Shown here piece by piece: positions 25,912-34,445 of a stretch of DNA of 64,000 nt; positions within the stretch are counted from its first letter, which is position 1, and each line of letters starts with the position of its first letter. The stretch comes from Planctomycetota bacterium (GTDB lineage Bacteria > Planctomycetota > UBA1135 > GCA-002686595). Location: positions 20,867 through 84,866 of the forward strand of contig JAEUHZ010000013.1 of the NCBI GenBank assembly GCA_016795205.1. The letters run 5' to 3'. The notes beneath the pieces are model-generated. The model worked only from the letters and a program-made list of their open reading frames with translations, was not told the DNA's origin and did not search any database. Position numbers and translations under genes: made by a program.

Positions 25912-28179
25912 GTGAGCTTGGACGACGCCATCCCCCGGGGTCTCCCGCGCCGCGTGCTGCTGTGCGTGCTGGCGCTGGGAGCGCTGCTGCAGGCCGTGAT
26001 CGTGGCCGATGGCTTCGCCTCGAACCCGCTGGCGCGCAATCCGCTCAACGACGCGGCCGAGTACTGGAGCTGGGGCGGCGAGATCGGTCGTGGACACCTC
26101 GTCGGCTCGACGCCTTTCCTGTCCGCGCCGCTCTATCCCTACGTCGTGGGTGGGGTGCGCGCACTGGGCGGCGGCCTGCCGGCGCTGGCGGCGCTGCAGG
26201 TCGCGCTCCACGTGCTGACGGCCGCGCTGGTGGCACGCTGCGCCGGCGCGCGCTTCGGTGCGCCGGCCGGGATCCTGGGCGCGGCGCTGTACCTGATCCT
26301 CCAGGATCCGGCCTTCCACACGGGCCGCGTGCTGAACTGCACGCTGCAAGCGCTCGCGACCGCCTGGATCTGGGAGCGCGCGATCGCCGCCGGCGAGCGT
26401 CTCGACCTGCGCCGCGCGCTGGGTCTGGGGGCCGCGATCGGCGTCGGGGCGCTGGCGAACCCGACCTACGCACCGCTCGCGGTGGCGCTCCCCGCGTGGC
26501 TCGTCTGGAAGCACGGGTTCGAGGCCGTGGTCGCGCGCCGGGCTGCGGCCTGCGCGCTGACGGCGGTGCTCGCCATCGCGCCGGCGACGCTGCACAACTG
26601 GCTCGCCGCGCGCGAGTTCGTGCCGCTCAGCGCGCAGGCCGGCTTGGGCTTCTACCACGGGAACCAGCCCAGCTCGCAGGGGCTCTTCACGGCCGCGGCG
26701 GGCGTGTCGACCGACCGCGTGAAGCAGAACCTGGACGCGCGCGCGGCGGTGCGCGACGAGACCGACGGCACCTGGAAGGACACGAGCCGCGTCTACCTGC
26801 GCAGGGGCCTGGGGTTCTGGGCCGCCGATCCGCTGGCCGCGGCCGTCCTGACCGCGAAGAAGGTCTGGTGGTTCTTCGGCGGCCGCACCTACGGCGACGT
26901 CTACGTCGCGGAGCTGGAGGTCGAGGACGGCGCCGCACGCGCGCTGGCCTTGGCGCCGATGCCCGTGGCCTGGTGGACGATGCCGGGGGCACTGGTGCTC
27001 CTGGCGCTGGCGCGTCGGCCGCGTGAGCACGCGCCGGAGATCCTGCTGTGGCTCGCCACGTTCCTGGTCGTGGCTGCGTTCTGGTACTCGCCGCGCTACC
27101 GCTTGCCCGTCGTGCCACTCGTGGCCGGCTTCGGCGGCGCGGCGCTCGTGACGCTGGGTGCCTGGCAGCGCGACCGCGCCCGCGCCGCCGCGGTCGCGCT
27201 GGCGCTGGCGGCCTCGGCGGCCACGGCCGCGGCGCTGCGCGCCAGCGGTCGCGACGATCCCGCGGCGTTCAGGCCGCAGTTCGAGCTCCAGATGGGCGAC
27301 GCGTACCTGGCCGAGGAGGCGCTGCCCGAGGCCGCCGCGCGCTACGAGCGCGCAGCCTCCTTGGGCGCGCCCGGAGCCGGCGCGCGGCGCGCGGACGTGC
27401 TCCGTCGCATGGGCCGCACCGAGCAAGCGCTCGACGCGCTGCGGCGCGCGGTCGCAGCCGATCCGCGCAACCCGGTGGCGCGCCGCGGCCTGGCCATCGC
27501 GCTCGTGCAGGCCGGCGATCTGGCCGGCGCGCGGGCCGAGTTCGAGGCGGCGATCGCCAACGACGCGCACGATTGGGAGGCCTGGTCGGGGCTCGGCAAC
27601 GTCCGGCTGGCGCAGGGCGACGCGCGCGGCGCGGCCGACGCCCAGCGGCACGCGCTGGCGCTGGCTCCGGGCTTCGTGAACGGGCACGCCAACCTGGCGC
27701 GCGCCCTCGAGGCGCTGGGCGAGCTCGACGGGGCCGAGTCGGCGTTCCGCGCCGCGCTGGCCATCGACCCGGGCTCGGTCAACGCCTTGGGCGGCCTGGG
27801 CGATCTGCTCGTGGCGCGCGGACGTTGGCGCGAGGGGCTCGAGCGCCTGCGCGAGCTGCGCCGGCGCGAGCCCACGAACCGCGGGCTGGCGCTGACCCTG
27901 GCCTGGTGGCTCGCCGCGTGCCCCGACCCCGCGGCGCGCGACCCGCGCGAGGCCTTGGCGCTCGTGGCGCGCGAGCTCGAAGCGCCCGTGGACGACCCAC
28001 TCGTCCTGGACTCCCTGGCCGCCGTGCTGGCGGCCAACGGACGCTTCCAGGAGGCCCACGCGCTGGCGGAGCGCGCGCTCGCGCGCCTGCGCAGCACGGG
28101 GCCGAGCGAGCCGATCCCCGAGGTCGAAGCGCGCGCCGCGCTGTATGCCGCCGGCCGGGCCTTCACGCTCCCGCCTTGA
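25912..28179 (+). CDS. GT-C-like membrane protein fused to a TPR domain
   Basis: The 755-aa protein has an N-terminal membrane part (about residues 15-445, roughly ten helices) and a soluble C-terminal part with about seven TPR units. The first loop has [12 protein letters not shown], and later [12 protein letters not shown] and [14 protein letters not shown], in the style of PMT_2/GT-C glycosyltransferases. The TPRs are recognisable by repeats such as [32 protein letters not shown] fusions are frequent in planctomycetes, where they are thought to act on lipid-linked sugars or protein glycosylation. The exact reaction is unknown. GTG start. It probably leads the run of genes to 30049. Confidence 0.8.
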   Translation: MSLDDAIPRGLPRRVLLCVLALGALLQAVIVADGFASNPLARNPLNDAAEYWSWGGEIGRGHLVGSTPFLSAPLYPYVVGGVRALGGGLPALAALQVALHVLTAALVARCAGARFGAPAGILGAALYLILQDPAFHTGRVLNCTLQALATAWIWERAIAAGERLDLRRALGLGAAIGVGALANPTYAPLAVALPAWLVWKHGFEAVVARRAAACALTAVLAIAPATLHNWLAAREFVPLSAQAGLGFYHGNQPSSQGLFTAAAGVSTDRVKQNLDARAAVRDETDGTWKDTSRVYLRRGLGFWAADPLAAAVLTAKKVWWFFGGRTYGDVYVAELEVEDGAARALALAPMPVAWWTMPGALVLLALARRPREHAPEILLWLATFLVVAAFWYSPRYRLPVVPLVAGFGGAALVTLGAWQRDRARAAAVALALAASAATAAALRASGRDDPAAFRPQFELQMGDAYLAEEALPEAAARYERAASLGAPGAGARRADVLRRMGRTEQALDALRRAVAADPRNPVARRGLAIALVQAGDLAGARAEFEAAIANDAHDWEAWSGLGNVRLAQGDARGAADAQRHALALAPGFVNGHANLARALEALGELDGAESAFRAALAIDPGSVNALGGLGDLLVARGRWREGLERLRELRRREPTNRGLALTLAWWLAACPDPAARDPREALALVARELEAPVDDPLVLDSLAAVLAANGRFQEAHALAERALARLRSTGPSEPIPEVEARAALYAAGRAFTLPP

Positions 28180-28201
28180 CCGCCGCTATCCTGCGCGCCC
28201 C

Positions 28202-28489
28202 ATGGCCCGCGCGCTGCTCTCCGCCGAGGAAGTCCGTGCGCGCCTCGTGCGCGTCCCCGCGTGGACCGTCGCGGACGGCAGGCTGCGACGCGAGTGGCGC
28301 TTCGCCGACTTCTCGGCAGCCTTCGGCTTCATGGCGCGCGTCGCGCTGCTCGCCGAGCGGGCCGACCACCATCCGGACTGGTCCAACGGCTACGGACGCG
28401 TGACGATCGAGCTCGTGACGCACGCTGCCGGCGGGCTGACGGCGCACGATTTCGACCTGGCCGAGGCCATCGACCGCCTGGGTGCCTGA
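28202..28489 (+). CDS. Pterin-4a-carbinolamine dehydratase
   Basis: The 95-aa protein has the PCD signature His56-His57-Pro58-Asp59-Trp60, and the flanking [21 protein letters not shown]. The enzyme dehydrates 4a-hydroxytetrahydropterin in the recycling of the aromatic hydroxylase cofactor. In many bacteria it occurs without such a hydroxylase and may serve molybdopterin or folate chemistry. No aromatic amino acid hydroxylase is seen in the window. TATCCT (28187-28192) lies 9 nt before the ATG. Confidence 0.9.
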   Translation: MARALLSAEEVRARLVRVPAWTVADGRLRREWRFADFSAAFGFMARVALLAERADHHPDWSNGYGRVTIELVTHAAGGLTAHDFDLAEAIDRLGA

Positions 28490-28499
28490 GAGGCAGCGC

Positions 28500-29216
28500 A
28501 TGGACGACGCACGCAAGCTGGATCCGATCGAGGCACGGCTCTTGGGCGTGCTCGTCGAGAAGGAGCTGACGACCCCGGAGCAGTACCCGCTGTCGCTCAA
28601 CGCGCTGACCGCGGGCTGCAACCAGAAGTCGAACCGCGACCCGGTGCTCGAGTTCTCCGAGGCCGAGGTGCACGCGGCGACCGGCAAGCTGATCGTGAAA
28701 GGCTGGGCCGGAGCCGTGCACCCGGCCGGCAGCCGGGTCGAACGCTTCCGCCACAACGCGGCCGAGGTGCTGGGCGTCGGGAGGGCCCAGATCGCGATCC
28801 TGGCCGAGCTCCTGCTGCGTGGGCCGCAGCAGCCGGGCGAGTTGCGCGCCCGCGCCGCGCGCATGGTGGAGTTGCCGACGCAGCCGGCCCTGCTCGAGGC
28901 GCTCGAACCGCTGCTCGCGCGGGGCCTCGTCGCGCGGCTCGAGCGCGAGCCCGGCGCGCGGGCCGAGAGCTACGGGCAGACGCTCGCGCCGCTGGCCCAC
29001 CCGCCGCGCACCGCGGCGGCCGGCGCGTCGCACGGGGCGGCTCCGCACCCGGCCGCCCTCCCCACGCCGCCGGTGGCGCCCGCGCCGGCCGTCACGCCGG
29101 GCGAGCTCGCGGCCGTGGACCGGCGCGTCAGCGAGCTGGCGGCCGAGATCCAACTGTTGCGTCGCCAGCTCTCGAACCTGGCCTGGAAGCTCGGCGAGAA
29201 GCTCGATCCGCAATGA
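28500..29216 (+). CDS. YceH-family protein (DUF480)
   Basis: The 238-aa protein matches the YceH/DUF480 family: LDPIEARLLGVLVEKELTTP followed by EQYPLSLNALTAGCNQKSNRDPV, then a duplicated winged-helix domain with LLLRGPQQPGELRARAARM. A proline- and alanine-rich linker leads to a C-terminal coiled coil (about residues 205-235). The fold predicts DNA binding. The function is not established. I chose the ATG at 28500. Its stop codon overlaps the start codon of the channel gene in an ATGA junction. Confidence 0.9.
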   Translation: MDDARKLDPIEARLLGVLVEKELTTPEQYPLSLNALTAGCNQKSNRDPVLEFSEAEVHAATGKLIVKGWAGAVHPAGSRVERFRHNAAEVLGVGRAQIAILAELLLRGPQQPGELRARAARMVELPTQPALLEALEPLLARGLVARLEREPGARAESYGQTLAPLAHPPRTAAAGASHGAAPHPAALPTPPVAPAPAVTPGELAAVDRRVSELAAEIQLLRRQLSNLAWKLGEKLDPQ

Positions 29217-30049
29217 GCGCGCCCTCCGCTTCCGAGCCGCGCGCCGCCGCCGCGGCGCGCGCCTGTGTCGAGGCCCGCTGGTTCGGCCGCGGCGTCATCG
29301 CGCTGATCCTGGCCAACGCGGTGCTCATGGGCCTGGAGACCTGGCCCGAGATCACGCGCGGAAGCGAGGCGCTGTTCCGCGGCCTCCACGTGGCCTTCCA
29401 GGCCGCGTTCGTCCTGGAGATCGGCCTGCGCGTGGTCGCGCACCTGCCACGCCCGGGGAGCTTCTTCCGCGACGGCTGGAACGTCTTCGACTTCACCGTC
29501 GTCGCGCTGTCGTTGCTGCCGGCCGCCGGGCCGCTGGCGACCCTGGCGCGCGTGGCACGCGTGCTGCGCATCGCGCGGCTCGTCTCGGCGCTGCCGGACC
29601 TGCGGCTGATCATCGACACGATGCTGCGCTCGATCCCGTCCATGGGCCACGTGCTGCTCATGCAGGGACTCTTGATCTACGTGTACGGGGTGCTGGGCTG
29701 GCACCTGTTCGGGGAGGCCGATCCCGAGCGCTGGGGCACGCTGGTCAGCGCCTGCGGCTCGCTGTTCCAGATCCTGACCCTCGAGGGTTGGGTCGAGATG
29801 GCCGAGGCGGTGCGCGGTTCGACGGCGGGCGTGTGGATCTTCTTCGGCAGCTACATCGTCATCGCGGTCTTCGTGCTGATCAACCTGTTCATCGCGGTGG
29901 TCTTGAACAACCTGGAGAAGACGCGGCGCGAGAGCGAGGACGAGGCCCGCAGCGCGGCGGTCGGCTCGGACCTGGGCGCGCGGCTGGCCGCGGCCGAGCA
30001 GGCGCTCGCGGACCTGCGCACGGCGCTCGAGCGGCGCGGGGCCGGCTGA
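29213..30049 (+). CDS. One-domain voltage-gated cation channel (BacNav/CavMr type)
   Basis: The 278-aa protein has the six-helix layout of bacterial voltage-gated Na+/Ca2+ channels. S4 carries arginines at every third position (R113, R116, R119, R122). The pore loop has the selectivity filter T189-L190-E191-G192-W193, and S6 (about 211-233) is followed by a C-terminal coiled coil that would hold the tetramer. Most studied BacNav channels have TLESW. A glycine after the glutamate is the feature reported to give calcium selectivity in the Meiothermus channel CavMr, so a Ca2+ channel is plausible here. It is translationally coupled to yceH by a 4-nt overlap and converges on xdhC. Confidence 0.9.
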   Translation: MSAPSASEPRAAAAARACVEARWFGRGVIALILANAVLMGLETWPEITRGSEALFRGLHVAFQAAFVLEIGLRVVAHLPRPGSFFRDGWNVFDFTVVALSLLPAAGPLATLARVARVLRIARLVSALPDLRLIIDTMLRSIPSMGHVLLMQGLLIYVYGVLGWHLFGEADPERWGTLVSACGSLFQILTLEGWVEMAEAVRGSTAGVWIFFGSYIVIAVFVLINLFIAVVLNNLEKTRRESEDEARSAAVGSDLGARLAAAEQALADLRTALERRGAG

Positions 30050-30059
30050 GCCACGACCG

Positions 30060-30851
30060 TCAGCGCACCGGCTCGGATGCCAGCACGTCGGCCAGCTCGG
30101 CCGCCACGGAGAGCGCGATCGAGGCCGGCTCCTTCGAGCGCTTCGAGAGCCCGATCGGACAACGCACACGCGCGAGTTGATCCGCGGGGATTCCACGCTG
30201 CGCGAGACGCTGCCGGAAGCGCGCCCACTTGCGCTCGGAGCCGATCAGCCCGACGTAGGGGAAGCCGCGGCGCACGGCGCGCGCCAGGACCTCGAGGTCC
30301 AAGGCGTGGCTGTGCGTCATGACCAGCACCAGCGCGTCCTCGGGCAGTGCGTCGACCTCCGCCTCGGGGGCGTCGACGGACAGCAGCTCGTAGGGCCGCT
30401 GCGCCGCGAGGCGCGGCTGGATCTCGGCCTCCTCGCGTGGGTCGATCAGCACGACGTCGGCCTGGAGCCACGGCGCGAGCCCGGCGAGCGCCTGGGCCAC
30501 GTGACCCGCTCCGAACACCGCCACGCGTCGGCGCGTCCAGGGAAAGGTCTCGTAGAACACGGTCACGCGGCCCCCGCAGCACTGTCCGGCCGATTCCCCG
30601 AGCGGGTAGGACACGGACTCCGAGACGGGCTCACGCCGCCGCAAGAGCGCGGCCGCGTGCTCGATCGCGAGCCGCTCCAGGTTGCCCCCGCCGATCGTGC
30701 CGAACGCGAGGCGACCGCCCGACACGACCATGCGCGCACCGGGGTCGCGCGGGCCGCTGCCGTCGAGGTCGGTCACGACGACCAGCGCGCACGGCTCGCG
30801 ACGGGCCTTGTGCGCGGCGAGGGCCTCGATCCAGTCCTGGGGATGATCCAC
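30060..30851 (-). CDS. xdhC: XdhC-family molybdenum-enzyme accessory protein
   Basis: The 263-aa protein has an N-terminal XdhC/CoxI domain with the cysteine motif QCCGG, and a C-terminal Rossmann domain starting VAVFGAGHVAQAL and containing PYVGLIGSERKWARF. Proteins of this family bind sulfurated molybdenum cofactor and insert it into xanthine dehydrogenase-type enzymes. No molybdenum hydroxylase genes are in the window, so its client must be encoded elsewhere. The GTG at 30851 is chosen because the family begins near there, and TACACT (30862-30867) lies 10 nt upstream. Confidence 0.88.
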   Translation of the reverse strand: MDHPQDWIEALAAHKARREPCALVVVTDLDGSGPRDPGARMVVSGGRLAFGTIGGGNLERLAIEHAAALLRRREPVSESVSYPLGESAGQCCGGRVTVFYETFPWTRRRVAVFGAGHVAQALAGLAPWLQADVVLIDPREEAEIQPRLAAQRPYELLSVDAPEAEVDALPEDALVLVMTHSHALDLEVLARAVRRGFPYVGLIGSERKWARFRQRLAQRGIPADQLARVRCPIGLSKRSKEPASIALSVAAELADVLASEPVR

Positions 30852-30902
30852 GGCAGCAGCGAGTGTAGCGGCGGCGTATTCCGGCGCGGGCGTGTCCGCC
30901 CC

Positions 30903-30908
30903 TAGGAT
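30903..30908 (+). promoter_or_regulatory. -10 hexamer TAGGAT, leaderless type
   Basis: TAGGAT ends 6 nt before the ATG at 30915. The same hexamer occurs 8 nt before the start at 35924. Confidence 0.5.
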
Positions 30909-30914
30909 GCCGCG

Positions 30915-33176
30915 ATGCGCGTCTCGATCCTCGGCGGCGGCCCGGCCGGCTTGTACTCCGCGATCCTGCTCAAGAAGGCCTGGCCGGACGCGGTCGTCGA
31001 CGTCCACGAACGCAACCGGCCCGACGACACGTTCGGCTGGGGCGTCGTGTTCTCCGACGAGACGCTGGGCCACTTCGAGGCCGCCGATCCCGAGACCTAC
31101 GCGGAGATCCGGCGCGCTTTCGCCTACTGGACCGACATCGAGACCTGGCTCCGCGGGACGTGGACGCGCTCGACCGGCCACGGGTTCTGCGGCCTGTCGC
31201 GCCGCCGGCTCCTGGAGATCTTCCAGGAGCGCGCCCGCGGGCTGGGCGCACGGCTGCATTTCCAGAGCGACCTGCGCGACGAGACCGCGCTGCCGGCCAG
31301 CGATCTCGTGATCGCGGCCGACGGGATCCAGAGCGCGGTGCGGACCCGCGACGCCGAGTGGTTCCGGCCCTCGCTGGACTGGCGCAAGTGCAAGTTCACC
31401 TGGCTCGGCACCACGAAGCCGCTGGCGGCCTTCACGTTCGTGTTCCTCGAGACGGAGTGGGGCGTGTTCGCCGTGCACGCCTACCCGTTCGAGGCCGGGC
31501 TCTCGACCTGGATCGTCGAGTGCCGCGAGGAGACCTGGCGCCGGGCCGGCCTGGAGCACGCCAGCGAAGCCGACACCGTGGCCTTCTGCGAGCGGCTCTT
31601 CGCCCCGTTCCTGGACGGGCACAAGCTGCTCGCCAACCGTTCGATCTGGCGCACGTTCCCCACCGTGCGCTGCGAGCGCTGGAGCCGGGGGAACGTCGTG
31701 CTGCTCGGCGACGCGGCCCACACGGCGCACTTCTCGATCGGCTCGGGCACGAAGCTCGCGATGGAGGACGCCATCGCCCTCTGCGACGCCTTCCGCGCGC
31801 ATGGCTGGGCGGACGTGCCGGCGACGCTCCAGGCCTACGAGCGCGCGCGACGGCTCGATGTCCTGAAGCTCCAGCGCGCGGCCCAGACCAGCCTGGAGTG
31901 GTTCGAGAGCACGGAGCGCCACGTGCGTCAGGGGCCGGTCGAGTTCACGTTCAACCTCATGACGCGCAGCAAGCGCATCACGTTCGCGAACCTCGCCAAG
32001 CGCGATCCCAAGCTGGTCGAAGCCGCAGCGCGCGACTTCGCCGCGCGCAACGGCGCGCCGGTCGCTCCGGGAGCTCGCGTGCCGCCCCCGGCCTTCACGC
32101 CGATCGACCTGCGCGGCCTGCGCCTCGCGAACCGCGTGGTCGTCTCGCCGATGTGCCAGTACTCGGCGACCGCTGGCCTGCCCGGCGACTGGCACCTCGT
32201 GCACCTCGGCAGCCGCGCGTTGGGCGGCGCCGGGCTGGTCATCGCGGAGGCGACGGCCGTGGCGCCGGAGGGCCGGATCACGCTGGGCTGCACGGGCCTG
32301 TGGAGCGCGGCGCACGCCGCGGCCTGGAAGCGCATCGTCGATTTCGCGCACCAGGAGGCGCGCACCAAGATCGGCATCCAGCTCGGTCACGCGGGACGCA
32401 AGGCGTCCTGCAACCTGCCGTGGGAAGGCGACGACCCGCTGCGCGACGCGCGCGCCTGGCGCACGCTCGGGCCGTCGGCGGCCGCCTTCGGGCCCGACTG
32501 GCCGGCGCCGAAGGCCATGGACGCCGACGACAGGCGGCGGGTCGAGACGGACCTCGTGCGCGCCGTGCAGCTCGCGGACGCGGCCGGCTTCGACCTGGTC
32601 GAGCTGCACATGGCGCACGGCTACCTGTTCTCGAGCTGGCTCTCGCCGCTCGCGAACCAGCGCAGCGACGAGCACGGCGGGAGCCGCGAGAACCGCATGC
32701 GCTGGCCGCTGCGCGTGTTCGAGCTGGCGCGCGCGGCGTGGCCGGCCGCGAAGCCGATGTTCGTGCGCATCTCCGCCTCGGACTGGCTCGAGCCGCGCGG
32801 CTGGACCGTCGACGACTCGGTGGCGTTCGCGCGCGAGCTCGGCGCCCGAGGCTGCGACGTCGTGGACGTCTCGTCGGCCGGCAACAGCCCCGAGTCGCGG
32901 CCCGAGTACGGTCGCATGTACCAGGTCCCCTTCGCCGAGCGCATCCGCGCCGAGGCCGGCGTGCGCGTCATGGCGGTCGGCGGCATCCAGAGCGTGGACC
33001 ACGTCGACACGGTGCTCGCCGCCGGGCGCGCGGACCTGTGCGCGCTGGCGCGGCCGCACCTGTTCGACCCGTACCTGACGCTGCACGGCGCCGCGGAGGC
33101 CGGGGTCGACGTGCGCTGGCCCGACCAGTACCTGGCCGTCAAGCCGCGTGGGCGCGCTGGGGCCGGGGCCGACTAG
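30915..33176 (+). CDS. Fused FAD monooxygenase / Old Yellow Enzyme-type reductase (anthraniloyl-CoA monooxygenase-like)
   Basis: The 753-aa protein joins two flavoenzymes. Residues 1 to about 370 are a class A aromatic-ring monooxygenase with the FAD fingerprint GGGPAG (7-12) and the second FAD motif GDAAHTAHFSIGSG (about 265-278). Residues about 393-745 are an OYE/NADH:flavin oxidoreductase barrel starting FTPIDLRGLRLANRVVVSPMCQYSA and containing HGYLFSSWLSPLANQRSDEHGG. This is the layout of 2-aminobenzoyl-CoA monooxygenase/reductase, which hydroxylates and then dearomatises anthraniloyl-CoA. The N-terminal half also resembles salicylyl-CoA 5-hydroxylase. No CoA ligase or further pathway gene is near, so the physiological substrate is uncertain. 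Confidence 0.88.
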   Translation: MRVSILGGGPAGLYSAILLKKAWPDAVVDVHERNRPDDTFGWGVVFSDETLGHFEAADPETYAEIRRAFAYWTDIETWLRGTWTRSTGHGFCGLSRRRLLEIFQERARGLGARLHFQSDLRDETALPASDLVIAADGIQSAVRTRDAEWFRPSLDWRKCKFTWLGTTKPLAAFTFVFLETEWGVFAVHAYPFEAGLSTWIVECREETWRRAGLEHASEADTVAFCERLFAPFLDGHKLLANRSIWRTFPTVRCERWSRGNVVLLGDAAHTAHFSIGSGTKLAMEDAIALCDAFRAHGWADVPATLQAYERARRLDVLKLQRAAQTSLEWFESTERHVRQGPVEFTFNLMTRSKRITFANLAKRDPKLVEAAARDFAARNGAPVAPGARVPPPAFTPIDLRGLRLANRVVVSPMCQYSATAGLPGDWHLVHLGSRALGGAGLVIAEATAVAPEGRITLGCTGLWSAAHAAAWKRIVDFAHQEARTKIGIQLGHAGRKASCNLPWEGDDPLRDARAWRTLGPSAAAFGPDWPAPKAMDADDRRRVETDLVRAVQLADAAGFDLVELHMAHGYLFSSWLSPLANQRSDEHGGSRENRMRWPLRVFELARAAWPAAKPMFVRISASDWLEPRGWTVDDSVAFARELGARGCDVVDVSSAGNSPESRPEYGRMYQVPFAERIRAEAGVRVMAVGGIQSVDHVDTVLAAGRADLCALARPHLFDPYLTLHGAAEAGVDVRWPDQYLAVKPRGRAGAGAD

Positions 33177-33207
33177 CCGGGACGCGGTCCCTCGACGGCC
33201 GCCACGC

Positions 33208-34434
33208 TCACAGCGTGACGCCGCGGAACACGGGCGTGTAGCCCGGGAAGACCTCCGAGACGTTCGTGCACCCCATGCGGCGCACGAGCAGCTCCGCCAG
33301 CACGTCGCGGTAGTCGATCGTGATCGCCAGGTCGCCGTCGTGGAGCTGCGAGGGCGCGAGCCCGGGCCAGCTCGTCAGCACGCGCCCGCCGGACACGCCG
33401 CCACCCAGGAGCAGCATGCAGGTTCCGCGCCCGTGGTCGAGGCCTTGGTTCGCGTTCGGCATCACGCGCCGGCCGAACTCGGTCATCACGATCACGTTCA
33501 CGCCGTTCATCCCACCGCCCAGGTCCGTGCGGAACGCGGCCAGAGCCTGCGCCAGCTCGCCGGTGAGCGCCGCGAAGGAGCCGCCGATCGCGCCCAGGTC
33601 CGTGTGGTGGTCCCAGCCATGCAGGTCGATCTCGACGGCCCGCACGCCGAGGTTGGCCTTGAGCAGCGCCGCGGTGTCCTTGAGGTGCGACCCGAACGGC
33701 GTGGCGGGATACACGGCGCCACCGGAGGGCACGTACCCGGCGAAGTCGACCGTCCCGAGCAGGTCGATCGTCGCGAAGGTGTCGTCGGCCGCGGCGGCCA
33801 GCTCGGGCCCCGAGAAGCGGTAGGCGGCCTGCAGGACCTGCCGGCGCGCCGCGACCGAGGCCGGGTCGCCCGGCATGCGGAAGCCGGCCGGATCGCGGAT
33901 CGGCAGCACGCCGGCCGAGCCCGTCAGACCGCGCGTCAGCGCGTCGCCCGCGAACAGCCCGCGCAGCAGGCCGCCCTGCGCCGCGAGGTGGCGCGCCAGC
34001 CAGCCGGTCGGGAGCCCGAAGCCGCCGGATCCCGGCGCTCCCGATTCCATGCGCGCCTGCGCCTCGAAGTGCGAGCGGGTCGATTCGGGCGAGCCGCACG
34101 CGTGGACGAACAGCAGCTTCCCCGACTGGTACGCGGGCAGCAGCGGCGCGGCGGCCGGGTGCAGGCCGAAGAACCCGGTCAGGTAGAGCACGCCATTCGG
34201 CTGCCCCGGCCGGGGCATGGCGAGGCCGGGCCGCGCGCTGTCCAGGTGCGGGTCGGCGAAGGGCGAGCACAGGGACAGCCCGTCCATGCCACCGCGCAGG
34301 AACACGAGGACCAGGGCGTCGGTCCCGGGCGGCATGCTGCTCGAGAGCGTCACGCGCGGCAGCGCGAGCGCGCCGGCGACGGCGCCGGCCCCGACGAGGA
34401 ACGAGCGGCGATCGATCTCGGGTTGCAGCCTCAC
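33208..34434 (-). CDS. DUF1501 protein, Tat-exported
   Basis: The 408-aa protein starts with a twin-arginine signal (DRRSFLVGAGAVAGALAL, Arg9-Arg10), so it is probably exported folded. It has DUF1501 motifs: LVLVFLRGGMDGLSL, then ACGSPESTRSHFEAQ, WDHHTD, and VIVMTEFGRRVMPNANQGLDHGRG. The fold belongs to the alkaline-phosphatase/sulfatase-like superfamily. The reaction is unknown. I chose the GTG at 34434, 11 nt after the stop codon of the DUF1800 gene. The two families almost always occur as a pair. Confidence 0.9.
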   Translation of the reverse strand: MRLQPEIDRRSFLVGAGAVAGALALPRVTLSSSMPPGTDALVLVFLRGGMDGLSLCSPFADPHLDSARPGLAMPRPGQPNGVLYLTGFFGLHPAAAPLLPAYQSGKLLFVHACGSPESTRSHFEAQARMESGAPGSGGFGLPTGWLARHLAAQGGLLRGLFAGDALTRGLTGSAGVLPIRDPAGFRMPGDPASVAARRQVLQAAYRFSGPELAAAADDTFATIDLLGTVDFAGYVPSGGAVYPATPFGSHLKDTAALLKANLGVRAVEIDLHGWDHHTDLGAIGGSFAALTGELAQALAAFRTDLGGGMNGVNVIVMTEFGRRVMPNANQGLDHGRGTCMLLLGGGVSGGRVLTSWPGLAPSQLHDGDLAITIDYRDVLAELLVRRMGCTNVSEVFPGYTPVFRGVTL

Positions 34435-34445
34435 GAGCGCGCTCC

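Noticed and set aside
30060..33086. Extension of the XdhC frame far upstream on the minus strand
   Set aside because: The extension lies antisense to the monooxygenase/reductase gene. XdhC homology begins near the GTG at 30851.
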